This document shows positions 1-11,500 of a stretch of DNA of 64,000 bases, one piece after another. The translations under genes and the position numbers were made by a program. Below the pieces are notes generated by a model. That model was not told where the DNA came from. It searched no databases and saw nothing but the letters and a program-made list of their open reading frames with translations. The stretch lies in the NCBI RefSeq assembly GCF_020283565.1, contig NC_060065.1:54212703-54276702 (forward strand), in the 5' to 3' direction. Source of the DNA: Trifolium pratense. Taxonomy: Eukaryota; Streptophyta; Magnoliopsida; Fabales; Fabaceae. How positions within the stretch are numbered: position 1 is the first letter of the stretch; the number at the start of each line of letters is the position of its first letter.

Positions 1-1389
1 TGCTATTAGTATCGGATATTTATCATTGAATTTTGAATGGCTAGGTTAGCTGAAGACATTCATATCCATTATATGAATTACTGATTTGAATTTATGTTTT
101 TTTCCAATTGGGGATGATATTTTTGTATTAGCATCTTGGAGACTAAATCTAGTAGTAGGTGTAATAATTGTCGATGCCGTGGAAATTAGAGAGCATATCA
201 TAGCCTAAGTTATGCTTGGCTTTGTTTGGAGTTTGGAGGGGAAGAAGGCGAAATCCGAATGGCCGACCCTATTTGGGGGAGTGTTTTTTGGAGGAGAGGG
301 GAAGCGGAGGCTTATGATTATTATAAAAAGAGGAGAAGGATTTGGAATTTCTTTCAAAATCATCCAAAGATTCCCCCCAAATAAATAGACCCGCGTGCAA
401 GATAGGGGATATCCTCTCTTTCCCTTTCTTTATATGGAAGTGAATGTCACTGCTAAGAGTTAATACGGAAGTAAATTCGTTGTTGCAAAATTGAGAATAT
501 TACAATGAATGATTGAAAGCACAAGACATGATAGGATAGGATTAGGAACATGCATACTAGAGAGAAAGTTAGCATAGCATTTAATGTGGAAATATGGTAG
601 AATATCACCTTGAGTGATTTGTACACGCGTGGAGAATATATGTAGAAGCTTCAATATGGAGAGTAGAATCAGTAGATCAGATGGAGAATTTGGCAATAGT
701 TAGAGGTATAATTAGGCCAAAAAGCTACAGCAGTGTGAGATTTGACTCATTCTCTACCCACATTCTCTACCCTCCATACATATCTTACTCCACTTTTTCT
801 TGATATCTGGGTGAGATTATCCTACACCTCAAAGTAAGCCTCTAATTTCTCACCTATCCGTCAATTAACTCCTTCACTGCAGCTTCTAGATAAGACAGAT
901 TCACATTCATGGCAGTGTTTTCGACAGCTCCGCACTTAAGGCATGCACTCTCCAACAATGGTCTTCTCCATGTGGTACCAATATAAGGGACTTAAAGTGG
1001 AAAAGCATGCCAGTGATTGTATTTCTTGTTGAATAAGAAAGAATTGGTGTTGTGCCGCACTAGTCCATCAATTCGACCCTTAACCTCCTCCGTCCTGACC
1101 AAAAAACATTTGATGTTTTTGTTGTATTGTCTTGGACATCACCTATCAGAAATATTTATATTCCAAACATGCAGATTAACAAAACAAATTAGAAAATAGT
1201 TACAGGTAGTTACAGGTTTTATCAATGATCCAATTTTCCTTACATGAAACTGTTTAAATTTGATACATGAAACTTTTCTCCGTTGTTAATAGTTACAGGT
1301 TTTATCAATGATCCAATTTGACTTACATTTTCTGCTGAACTGTGAAGGATAATCTACTTATATGTGTTGTGTAATTCTTCTATAATAGG
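1..1389. other. Intergenic / upstream region of the FAR1-domain gene
   Basis: I see no supported gene here; the open frames are short and resemble nothing I know. Positions 1263-1389 probably hold leader sequence of the FAR1-type gene, because a pyrimidine-poor but possible acceptor (ataatag) ends at 1389, one base before the ATG. A short phrase (agttacaggttttatcaatgatcc) occurs twice, near 1208 and 1290, so there is a small local duplication. Confidence 0.4.
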
Positions 1390-2346
1390 ATGATGGATCA
1401 CCAATCTGGCCAGGGATTTGATTCATATGGCAGTGACCCTAACGTGATAGCAGAAACCAGTGAGAAACATGACAAAGTAGACGTCCACATTTCAAACAAC
1501 TTAGAATTATGTGCAGGTGAAGATGAAAGGTTTGTTGAACAACCTGTGGCAGATTCAGACACTATAGAACCATTCATAGGTATGGAGTTCAACTCAAGGG
1601 AGGAAGCCAGAGAGTTCTACAATGCCTATGGTAGACGGATTGGATTTACAGTACGAGTACACCATAACCGCCGTTCACGAATTAATAAAGAGGTTATCGG
1701 TCAAGATTTTGTTTGCTCAAAAGAAGGCTTTCGAGCAAAGAAGTATGTGCACAGAAAAGATAGAGTGCTCCCTCCTCCACCACCCACCCGAGAAGGTTGT
1801 CAAGCCATGGTAAGGATGACTTTAACAGATGGAGGGAAGTGGGTTGTCGCCAAATTTGTGAAGGAGCATACACATAAACTGATGAGTCCTAGTGAAGTTC
1901 CATGGCGAAGATCTGAGAAGCACTTGATTAGTGAGGTATGTATGTCTATCCAGGCAGTTGAGACTATAAACTCTTTTAGGGCATCAAAAGTCTTGTATCA
2001 ATCGACTACCAGAAGATGTTTGATCATGATATTTTGATTCATGTATAATTACGTTCGTTGTTAGGATCTAAAGTCCATGTTCTGTTTGTTGTTTTTTCCT
2101 ACCTTAAACCTGTGTTGTTAATTTATGTCACAGGATGAGAAAGATAGGAGAATCCGTGCGCTATCACTTGAGTTGTACAACGAAAGGCAAAAGTACAAAC
2201 GACGTTGTGCAGCATATGAAGAACAAATAAATATGATTCTGAATGATGTGGAAAGGCACACAGAACACATCTCTAAAAAAGTTGCTGATGTAGTTCGAAA
2301 TATAAGAGAGATTGAGGAAGACAAATCAGAGTCAAATGGAAGGTAA
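1390..2346 (+). CDS. Short FAR1-domain (FAR1-RELATED SEQUENCE-like) protein, two exons
   Basis: Exons 1390-1935 and 2134-2346 join in phase 0 to give 252 residues. Residues ~60-170 form a FAR1 DNA-binding domain: it opens with IEPFIGMEFNSREEAREFYN, and the WRKY-GCM1-type zinc ligands are seen as FVCSKEG, REGC and the HTH of KEHTHK. A proline run (PPPPP) sits in the middle. The second exon (residues ~183-252) is charged and heptad-like, so it is probably a coiled coil. There is no MULE transposase domain and no SWIM finger, unlike full-length FHY3/FAR1. Proteins of this short type are annotated in plants as FAR1-related; they descend from Mutator-like transposases and probably act as nuclear DNA-binding factors or modifiers of FHY3/FAR1 (inference). 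The ATG follows a likely acceptor, which suggests a leader intron. A close relative of residues ~120-180 lies as a fragment in ELP2 intron 2 (30050-30236), and a related C-terminal exon lies at 63629-63823. Confidence 0.85.
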
Positions 2347-3932
2347 TTGACGCCATTATAGCACATTTAAGTAATGCCAGATATGCTGGTGAGACAGTCT
2401 CTATTCGCAATTTGAAGCTTTTGGATATAATTCTATCAACATTCGGCTTTAAGTTGTGCAGTAGTGGTCACATTAAACTTAACATGTTCTTGTTGAAAAG
2501 TGATTCCCTTGTGAGCACTTACCATAGCCATTGTATTCTTACTTTAATTGGAATCGGATTTTTCCTACTGCGCATTCTGATTTATTATCAAACATTACCG
2601 CAAGTATTTACCTTTTTGCAAGTTGATTGGAATGGAACTATGGTTGATAACTTGATACCTGTATTTATCTTTTTCAAGTTGATTGGAATGGAACTATGGT
2701 TGATAACTTGATAGTGTAAGAAATAACTGCTTTCTAGATAAACTATTGTGTCATTTTTCAATTTCAACTAAAGGCCAATTTTATTTTATTTTTTTTACCA
2801 TAAACATTGGGAAAAACCGCCCAACCCATGATACGAGATTCCAGTAGTTTGTAGTTTTTTTTTAACGGCAAATGCGTACAAAGAGTACTATGTCCACATA
2901 TCGGGATGAAGTACGAGGGGTACTCACCTCACATAATAGAGGCAACCAAGTGCAAACCGTAAAAAGACCGACAATGATATAGTAGTATAACTTAACAGAC
3001 AATGAATGAACGTGAGGGTTGAGGTATTATGGTGTATATCTTTGGCTAGTGTTAAAACTTTTTGGGAGAGTTTGTTGCCCATTTGGGTCCCACAAGACTC
3101 AAGAGATTAGTCTATGCAGTTGTGCATAGAGGATACCTGATTTATGCCAAAAAAAAAATATTTTGAGAAGTTAAGATTCTATGTATTTCTCTAATCTATT
3201 TTCGGGAGAGATAGACACTTTGGTGCATTGACTCTATTTTTCATTTCTTACTGAAAACAATACTGCTCATATATTTCAAGGTGGAATTCAATAACATGAT
3301 ATTGTAACAAAATAATAAAATCCAATATAAAGGGAACATAAAAATTAAAAGAAAAATATCTTCTAACAGAAGTTTGCATTACATACTGAAAACAGAATCA
3401 ACCCTTATAGTCCTAAAACTAAGGAAAAATAGAAGAAAACACAAACAATTACTGTCACAATGGTAGTGTATCCACCCATTCCAACAGCCTTCCTACCCCT
3501 CCAAAAAAAAAAAACCCATTAGGAATACCTAGGTAGAACTGATTTATGTCAAGCCAAGTGCTAACCTAACCCGACTTAGATTCGACTCAGATTCAACGTT
3601 GAGCCGATCTAAGTTGTTGGTTAGAGATCCGACCATTTGCATCGTATCGTGACTTTGACAAATCATAACTTGAAATCTGAAAGTGTCCAATTTTTATCAA
3701 CGGTTGAGATCATTGACTGCAATAACAGCTAGCCCACAACATCAAATGCATTTCCATACTATAACCACCCAAACAACTGGGATTGGAAAAAAACAAAAAC
3801 AAAAACCAATACATAGATCATGAAATGCATCTTAAGAATCCTAATACACTTACTTATTTACAACAATGGCAATAGAAATCAATGTTAAAAAAACCAAAAC
3901 CCAACACACACAAAAAGTCAACAAGAGTTAAA
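2347..3932. other. Intergenic region, no gene seen
   Basis: This holds the 3' flank of the FAR1-type gene and the 3' flank of the convergent calmodulin-like gene. A small tandem duplication is visible: a ~45-base phrase (starting tgcaagttgattggaatgg) at about 2618 recurs at about 2671. The rest is AT-rich with homopolymer runs. I see no supported coding sequence. Confidence 0.45.
2616..2714. repeat. Small tandem duplication (period ~53 bp)
   Basis: The phrase 'caagttgattggaatgg...ttgataacttgata' occurs twice in a row with a few differences in the spacer. It lies in the 3' flank of the FAR1-type gene and has no coding potential. Confidence 0.6.
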
Positions 3933-4595
3933 CTAACTGAGAGCAGATAAACCACCACCCTTCATCATTTGCTTAAACTCTTTATAATCAACCAAACCAT
4001 TTCCATCAACATCAACATTTCCAATCATTTTCTTACAATCTTCAACAGTTCTTCCTTGTTTCAATCCCAAAGACACTAAAACAGATCTCAATTCATCAAC
4101 ACTAATAAACCCATCACCATTTTGATCAAACACATTGAATGCTTCCCTCATATCTTCTTCCTCATCTTCAACACGTTCATCCATAATAGACTCATACAAC
4201 TCTTTAAATTCCTCAATATCAACACATCCGTCTTGGTTAACATCGATTTTCTCGATCATTTGACTTAACTCTTTGTCAGGAATGAAGATTCCTAAATTCT
4301 CCAAGGAATCATTCAGCTCCTTTTTTGTTATTCGGCCATCGTCGTTACGATCAAACATTTGAAAAACACGTTTGAGTTCATTTGGATCCATTGTTTTTGT
4401 CTTGGTAATAACAAGACTTGTTTTTGATGATGAAGAAGTGTTTGTTATAGTAGTGGTTTGGATGAGATTGGTTAAGGTTTGATGAGTAAACCAAGAATGT
4501 GGGAAGAAAGTTCTGAGTTTCTTAGGAACAAGACTTATGAGAAATGAATTGACAACGTTGTATAGAAGGAAAATTCTAAGTAAAATAGTTGGCAT
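3933..4595 (-). CDS. Calmodulin-like protein with four EF-hands and a hydrophobic N-terminus
   Basis: An intronless 220-residue frame. Four canonical 12-residue EF-hand loops are visible: D82-E93 ([12 protein letters not shown]), D118-E129 ([12 protein letters not shown]), D157-E168 ([12 protein letters not shown]) and D195-E206 ([12 protein letters not shown]). All have Asp at position 1 and Glu at position 12, so all four should bind calcium. Residues 1-25 ([20 protein letters not shown]) form a hydrophobic stretch followed by basic residues (PKKLR), and a Ser/Thr-rich linker runs to ~68. This layout matches the plant CML4/CML5-like group, in which the N-terminus anchors the protein to endomembranes (family knowledge). 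I chose the ATG at 4595 rather than the in-frame ATG at 4682 because the latter overlaps the probable TATA box. It is a calcium sensor; its targets are unknown. Confidence 0.93.
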   Translation of the reverse strand: MPTILLRIFLLYNVVNSFLISLVPKKLRTFFPHSWFTHQTLTNLIQTTTITNTSSSSKTSLVITKTKTMDPNELKRVFQMFDRNDDGRITKKELNDSLENLGIFIPDKELSQMIEKIDVNQDGCVDIEEFKELYESIMDERVEDEEEDMREAFNVFDQNGDGFISVDELRSVLVSLGLKQGRTVEDCKKMIGNVDVDGNGLVDYKEFKQMMKGGGLSALS

Positions 4596-4667
4596 TTCAA
4601 ACAAAGAAACTAACCTACTTATGATGATGTTGTTTTTTGTTGGTTGTGTTGGTTTTTTGTTTAATAG

Positions 4668-4677
4668 TATATATAAA
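4668..4677 (-). promoter_or_regulatory. Probable TATA box of the calmodulin-like gene
   Basis: On the minus strand the sequence reads TTTATATATA, about 75 bases before the chosen ATG at 4595. It fits a TSS near 4640 and argues against translation starting at 4682. Confidence 0.6.
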
Positions 4678-4682
4678 GGCAA

Positions 4683-5241
4683 AGAAAGTTTGGAGAAATT
4701 AAAGTAGTACTAACGTATACTAAGAAGCAAGAAAGCATAGGGTTCTTTTTCTTTGAGGTAGTGAAGGGTCTTTATTGTGTCTATGATTTGAGGTGGTGGG
4801 GTTCTTTAAAGTTTTCACGCGTATTTGTGTTTGGTTTGTTAGCTTATTTTAAGACTAATTAAGTGAGAACAATTATTGATCATTAAGACTTGGTTGTACA
4901 AAAGCGCGTTTGGATTAAATTATTCAGTCACAAGTGTTTATTTTATGTGGCCCGTGTGTGTTACTTCTTCAATTGGGTTGGTTGCATTTGTTTGCCTACA
5001 TGTTACTACTACATCATTGTTTATGTTATTTTTCAGGTAAACCAACTTGCTAGCATCTCACATGAATGTAGAGATTAATTGTATAGTTGACAAGATTTAA
5101 AAACTCACTTATAGCTTAATGTATGTCTTATAATTTATAAGTATAAGTTTTTTTCCTAGAAGGGGACTAAGCCCAACTAAAATTACGCAAAAAATTTAAA
5201 GTTTTGTTTGGTAACAATCTTTTCATCACAAGCTTATAGTT
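4683..5241. other. Promoter-side intergenic region
   Basis: Upstream flank of the calmodulin-like gene. No gene is supported; the open frame around 4890-5078 has no recognisable family. Confidence 0.4.
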
Positions 5242-5243
5242 TA

Positions 5244-5368
5244 CTCCCTCCGTCCCAAAATATAAGGGAAAATTGGTCAATCAAAGTTGATGTATTTAGT
5301 CCAAATTCTTAACCAAATACATCAAGTTTCTTTCATCAATTTTCCCTTATATTTTGGGACGGAAGAAG
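5244..5368. mobile_element. Stowaway (Tc1/mariner) MITE with TA duplications
   Basis: The element starts CTCCCTCCGTCCCAAAATAT and ends in the reverse complement (atattttgggacgg...). The terminal inverted repeats are roughly 30 bases. TA dinucleotides flank it at 5242-5243 and 5369-5370. It is 125 bp, within the normal Stowaway range, and has no coding capacity. Confidence 0.9.
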
Positions 5369-5644
5369 TATTTTAGTGACTTAAAAGCTATCAGTCATTA
5401 TATATCGGTCATTAAAACTATAAGCTCGTGATAAAAAGACGGCTATTAAACTAATCTTTTAACTTCTGATTATAAGAATAGACCCTGGTTCTTTAAAAAC
5501 TAATCTCTGGTAATATGAGTTTTTTTTTTTCCTGTAGCATCGATAAGAGATTAAATTTTTTACTTTAAATAAATAAATAAAAAACCATTTTATTTTTTTA
5601 TGAAAAAATAACTAAAATATTTACTACTTGTAGGTGGTAGCACA

Positions 5645-6690
5645 TAGGGGTGTGCATGGTTTAAAAACCACACCACACCAAACCATATTTATGGTTTTGG
5701 TTTATATCCAAAACCATTTTAATGAAAAATTGGTTATTTTGCAAAACTAATTTGGATATGGTTTATAATTGGTTCGGAACCAATTTATAACCGGTTTATA
5801 ATAAAAAATAGGTTACTTATTTATAACCGATTCATCTTAAATTTTATTTTATTTTTTATTTTTTTTTAAAAATGCATTATTATAACTTTTAATTCCTATA
5901 TATTTAAACTTTTTTTTTACAATAATTAAGCCAATATTTTTTTTTGTTTAATTGATTAAAAGAACATATTTAATAATTATTGTTTATAGAAAAAACATAA
6001 TTTTTCTTTAATTTTATGAATTATTGGTTTATAATGAATTCATAAGAGTTTTTTTTCTAAGCCCAACATATTTCAAACTAAGCCCAAAAAAACAGATTTT
6101 TTTAAGCCCAAAATAATTAAAATATAGATTTTTTTTTAAAAAAAAATCATCAAAAATCTGTTTTTTATAATTATTTTTAAAATAAATAAATTTTGTTAAA
6201 TAAAAAATAATTAAATATTAAAGGGTGGTTGACGGTGGCCGGCCGCCGGAGCGCCGCCGTCAACCACCGCGCCGGCCGCCGGAGCGCCACCGTCAACCAC
6301 CGCGCCGGCCGCCGGCCGCCGCCGGAAAATCGCCGTCCGCCACCGTCCGCCGCCGGAGCTCCGCCGTGCCGGCCGCCGGTGGTCCGGCGTTGACCGCCGC
6401 TTTGACCAATTCCTCCACCACCTTATTAATTATTTATTTATTAAATTATATAATTAATTGAATTTGGAAATTTTTTTTTTTTTTAAAAAAAACTATTGGG
6501 CTTTTTCCTTATTGGGCCTCAATTTAAAAACCAATTTTAAACCAATTATAAAAAATTGGATAGGGTTTAGAATTGGTTTTTTTGTATTGGATTGGTTTGG
6601 TTTTTTTTTAAAATGGATTTGGTTATTAATTTTGAATATGGTTTGGTTAATGATTTGGTTAAGGTTACTTGGATTTTTTGCACACCCCTA
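5645..6690. mobile_element. Non-autonomous hAT element with a GC-rich core
   Basis: The ends are TAGGGGTGTGCA and TGCACACCCCTA (12-base perfect inverted repeats). The element is flanked by a perfect 8-bp duplication, gtagcaca, at 5637-5644 and 6691-6698; an 8-bp duplication is the hAT signature. The outer parts are AT-rich and repeat 'aaccaatttataaccggttt'-like phrases. The core (~6230-6400) is extremely GC-rich and internally repeated. No transposase is visible. Confidence 0.88.
6228..6405. repeat. GC-rich minisatellite inside the hAT element
   Basis: The units are built on 'gcgccggccgccggagcgcc' plus '(g/a)ccgtcaaccacc', repeated at least twice at ~36-bp spacing and then degenerating into gccggccgccg runs. 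It is sharply GC-rich against AT-rich surroundings. It gives a short open frame rich in Pro and Arg that I do not consider a gene. Confidence 0.75.
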
Positions 6691-6922
6691 GTAGCACATG
6701 ATATTAGTTGGTGTAGTATTGATGTTTAATTAATGAGTAGTAATGTATACTTGTCCAGAAATAAGTATATTATGTTGTACAGTTGTACTAGAGTAGAAGA
6801 CAATTAAAAGAATTTCTCCCAACCAGTATCTACCCTGACTCTCCCCTGACTCTCCCCTGTATGAAGAAGGGGTCTACTGTTGATTTTTAGTATTTTCTGT
6901 TTTGATTATTTCTTCCACGAAT

Positions 6923-7671
6923 ATCTACTATATAAGAAAAGAACGTACTTATGAAATTCCTAATTTGCCCCTTTTTCATTTTTTGACACATAATCAATTC
7001 AGGGTTATTTTGTGTCTTTATCAAAAAAAGTTAGTAGAAAAATGCTAAAAAATTTCTTAGTAGGAATCGAACCCTTAACCTTTTAGTTACAATTCTTATT
7101 AGATTTACCACTAAGCCATATGAATTAATTTGTTATATTTTTGGAACCAACATATAATTAACATGAGTTAAGTTAAAAGAAGAAAGAGGAAGTGTTTATT
7201 TATTTTTTCTTTTTTATAATAAGAGAGTAAAATTCATGTACAAATAAAAGGAGAGATTCAATGAAATTCTTTATTTCAACGTCATAAGTGCATTATATCT
7301 ACTATATAAGAAAAGAACGTACATATGAAAATCCTAATTTGCCCCTTTTTCATTTTTTGACACATAATCAATTCAGGGTTATTTTGTGTCTTTATTAAAA
7401 AAAGTTAGTAGAAAAATGCTAAAAAATTTCTTAGTAGGAATCGAACCCTTAACTTTTTAGTTAAACTTCTTATTAGATTTACCAGTAAGCCATATGAATT
7501 AATTTATCATATTTTTGGAACCAACATATACTCAACATGAGTTAAGTTAAAAGAAGAAAGGGGAAGTGTTTATTTATTTTTTCTTTTTTATAATAAGAGA
7601 GTAAAATTCATGTACAAATAAAAGGAGAGATTCAATGAAATTCTTTATTTCAACGTCATAAGTGCATTATA
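6923..7671 (+). repeat. Tandem duplication of a ~374-bp Helitron 5' terminal segment
   Basis: Copies begin at 6923 and 7297 with 'atctactatataagaaaagaacgtac' and end near 7296 and 7671 with 'cataagtgcattat'. The copies are nearly identical, differing at scattered positions such as cttatgaaattcc versus catatgaaaatcc. Confidence 0.88.
7061..7118 (-). repeat. tRNA-like (pol III box) module inside the Helitron 5' end
   Basis: Read on the minus strand, it has an A-box-like TGGCTTAGTGGTAA, ~30 bases, then a B-box GGTTCGATTCC. The same module recurs in the second copy (~7436-7493), and in decayed form near 9495-9552 and 9728-9789, where the B-box has become GGGCTCAAATCC. It resembles the head of a tRNA-derived SINE embedded in the element. 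Confidence 0.55.
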
Positions 7672-7995
7672 TCAAATAAGACAACAAATGTATGGTTTTT
7701 TTTTTTACAATATAGAGGTACATGGTGTTGTTTCCATTTATTTATGATATTTTATTTGAGTCCAACCCTTTCTTTAGTGTAATTTTATCATTTATTGTTT
7801 ATGTTTCGTTATTTTAGATTCACTCAACTTGATTTATGGACTTCAATCCAATATTTAATTAAGTTAATTTTCAATTTGTAGTTCAACTCAATAAATTTAA
7901 TTAATTTAATACAAGAATATGGTGGGAGAAAAACTGAAAAACTCCCGTAAAAAAATGGTGAGACAAAAACAATAAAAATTGTCAGTTACCTCAAC

Positions 7996-9350
7996 AGGAT
8001 TATTCTCTACAGTTGCGCGTGAATGATACATTTAGTTTAAAAAAAAGCAGTAAAAATTAAATACAAAGTTGAAAATAGTTGAAAAATAAATGACATTTTT
8101 TAGAAGTTTTTTTTAAAAGATTTTTTGTTTTTGATATAAGGATTAATATTTTTTTTAACAAACCAAAATGAGATATATTAACATAGAAAACCTCCCCAAC
8201 ACAAGACGTACCGAGGTAGACTACACAAGTTTACAAAGAGTCAGAGAAACAAAACCATAAAAAAATCACACAAGAAAGATATAATAAGAAAGATATGACT
8301 TTCGTTCTTATGAGATTTTTCTATGCGGAAGAAAATTATTGGAGAAAAAAAAGGACTAAAATATTATGTTGCCTATTTTTTTAAATAATTTTACGGGTTA
8401 TATTCAAATTAATACGAGAACCTAATTTTTATGGATATATCTACGGGTCTTATATTTTTACTCATATTAATACGATTAATACGTTTGTCCGTTCGTTTAT
8501 AACATATACGGAACCTATAAAATACTCATATATTAATATGAATTTTTTTTTTGTGATTTCTACGGAGCTTATACTTTTATTTATATATTAATTAAGTTGC
8601 CTATTTTGTTTTACAATTTTACGGGTTATACTCATATTTAATACGGTGACCTAATTATTTTGTTGATTTTTGTGAGACCTATATTTTCACTAACATATTA
8701 ACAAGGTTACCTATTTTTTAATAATTTTAAAAGGATATATTTATACTCATATATTTAATACAGGGACCTAATTTTTTGGTGGTTTTTACAAGGCCTATAT
8801 TTTTACTAATATATTAATAAGGTAACCTATTTTTCTATAATTTCTACGTTATCATTTATATTCAAATATTAATACAGAGACATAAGGTTTTTTTGTGATA
8901 GTTTTACCATTGTTCTTTTTCTATTTTTTTACCAAATATTATATCTTTCTATTTTTTTAATCTTTTAATCTACTTCCCAATAAATTACTATTTTATGTTA
9001 TCAAGTGAAGTTTTCAATTTTTTACTATTTTTTTTAGACCTATATTTATAATTATATATTAATACGAGATCCTAATCTTTTGTGTGATTTCTGGGGACCT
9101 ATGTGTTTTTTTTGGTACATGGGGACCTATGTGTTTTACTCATATTAATAAGTCTGCCCATTCTTTTATAACATATGGGGACCTATATTAATATGAAAAC
9201 TTTTTTGTTTGTGTGGTTTCTACGGGACTTATACTTTTAATTATATATTAATTAAGTTGTTTGAAACAAAAATAAAATAAAAATTAAGTTGTCTATTTTT
9301 TTTTACAATTTTTCTGGTTATACTCATATTTAATACGATGACCTAATCTA
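7996..9350. repeat. Internal duplication, copy 1 (partner ~9938-13148)
   Basis: From 'aggattattctctacagttg' onward this stretch matches 9938 onward, with small differences, up to ~8445 / ~10400. It then matches 12243-13148. Relative to copy 1, copy 2 carries ~1.84 kb extra (10405-12240), which includes a Mutator MITE. Confidence 0.8.
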
Positions 9351-9351
9351 C

Positions 9352-9820
9352 AATATATTAAAAGAAGATACATATGAAATCACCAATTTGCCCCTATTTC
9401 ATTTTTTGACACATAATCATTTTCAAGAGTATTTTGTGTCTTTATTAAAAAAAGTTAGTAGAAAAATGCTAAAAAATTTCTAACATTTCTCAGCAGGATT
9501 TGAGCCCTTAACATTTTAGTTACACTCCTTATTATATTTACCACTAAGCCATATGAATTAATTTGTTATATTTTTGGAACCATCTACAATATATTAAAAG
9601 AAGATACATATGAAATCACCAATTTTCCCCTATTTCATTTTTTGACACATAATCATTTTCAAGGGTATTTTGTGTCTTTATTAAAAAAAGTTAGTAGAAA
9701 AATGCTAAAACATTTCTAACATTTCTCAGCAGGATTTGAGCCCTTAACCTTTTAGTTACACTTCTTATTATATTTACTACTAAGCCATATGAATTAATTT
9801 GTTATATTTTTGGAACCAAT
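9352..9820 (+). repeat. Second pair of tandem Helitron 5' segments (~234-bp unit)
   Basis: Units begin at 9352 and ~9586 with 'tctacaatatattaaaagaag' and end with 'tatatttttggaacca'. They are diverged relatives of the 374-bp units at 6923-7671. The left junction interrupts a sequence (gatgacctaa) that continues uninterrupted in the other internal copy near 13140. Confidence 0.82.
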
Positions 9821-10771
9821 ATGAGTTAAATACCCAATTATAACCATAAAACTCCACTTTATTTGTTACTTCTCCCACGATTTTATTTTTTTTTTTTTAT
9901 CTAAAACTCCAATTTTTTGTATGTAACCCAAATTCAAGAGGATTATTCTCTACAGTTGCGCGTGAATGATACATTTAGTTTAAAAAAAAACAGTAAAAAT
10001 TAAATACAAAGTTGAATATAGTTGAAAAATTAATGACATTTTTTAGAAGTTTTTTTTTTTTTTAAAGATTTTTTGTTTTTGATATAAGGACTAATATTTT
10101 TTTTAACAAACCAAAATGAGATATAGTAACATAGAAAACCTCCCCAACACAAGACGTACCGAGGTAGACTACAAAAGTTTACAAAGAGTCAGAGAAACAA
10201 ATCACACAAGAAAGATATAATAAGAAAGATATGACTTTCGTTCTTATGAGATTTTTCTATGCGGAAGAAAATTATTGGAGAAAAAAAAGGACTAAAATAT
10301 TATGTTGCCTATTTTTTTTAAATAATTTTGCGGGTTATATTCAAATTAATACGGGAACCTAATTTTTATGAATATATCTACGGGTCTTATATTTTTACTC
10401 ATATATTAGTAAAGTTGTTTATTTTTTTTTATAATTTTACGAGTTATAGTCATATATTAATATGGGGACATAATCTTTCGTGTTAATTCTACGGGACCTA
10501 TGTTTTTCTTTTTTTTAGACTAACAACAAACAATATTCATTTATTCAAGTAAGTAGAGTACGTGTGAATCTGCACTGAATCTGAATCGGAGCAAATCTGA
10601 ACAAAACAAACATTGTACTACAACGGAATTAAACCGGACACCGTACCAAGACGCGAACTCAAGACAAAAAAACTCTGCACTAAGACGGGATTAAAACAAC
10701 ATCAGACAAGAACAACAAAAGAAAACTCAAATGAAACATAAGAATGTGTGAAAAATCACTTATTTAAATAA

Positions 10772-11500
10772 GGCTTAAATGGAGTTTTGGTCCCCATATT
10801 TTCAATTTTTTGAAGTTTTGATCCCCCTATTTTAAAAACCAACTTTTTTGTCCCCCTATTTTAATTTTTCTTGAGTTTTGGTCCCCCACTCCATTTTATG
10901 GTCAATTTTGATGACATGTCAAGATTATTAATGACATGACATACTTGGCCAAAACAATATTCATGTCATTAAACTTTTTCTTCCATTTCAATAAATATAT
11001 TTTAAATATTAAGAAAATTAAAAGAATCTATAAAAAAAAGTTAAATATATTAATTAGTGATTGATATTTTTTATCCCTCTCTTAATCATATCTTCAATGC
11101 CATCGTCATCCTTCGTCATATGTTTCTATCAACACCATCATTCACTCCATTACTATTAACCCTTCTTTCAAAATAAGTTTCATCCACAACAACAAACCCT
11201 AAAACCCAAAGAGTGGTAGATCATATTTTTAATATTGAGTTGCAGAAAATAAATGAAGAACAAACATTAATCCATAAAACAAGATAAATACCAAATTGAT
11301 GACATGGATAATGTTTTTGCCAAGTGTGCAATGTCATGTCATTAATGACCTTGACATGTCATCAAAATTGACCCTAAAATGGAGTGGGGATCAAAACTCA
11401 AGAAAAATTAAAATAGGGGGACCAAAAAGTTGGTTTTTAAAATAGGGGGATCAAAACTTCAAGAAATTGAAAATAGGGGGACCAAAACTGCATTAAAGTC
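10772..11500. mobile_element. Mutator-like MITE with long inverted repeats and 9-bp duplication
   Basis: The left end is ggcttaaatggagttttggt and the right end is its near reverse complement (...accaaaactgcattaaagtc). The inverted repeats extend ~170 bases through 'tgatgacatgtcaag'. A perfect 9-bp duplication, tttaaataa, flanks it at 10763-10771 and 11501-11509. The 729-bp element has no transposase. It sits inside copy 2 of the Helitron array, so it arrived after or together with that copy. Confidence 0.9.

Noticed and set aside
6225..6461. Open frame encoding a Pro/Arg-rich protein of 78 residues
   Set aside because: It is the translation of the GC-rich minisatellite in the hAT element; it has repeats but no recognisable domain or promoter.
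7061..7118. Functional tRNA gene within the Helitron 5' repeats
   Set aside because: The A and B boxes are present, but no acceptor or anticodon stem can be folded.
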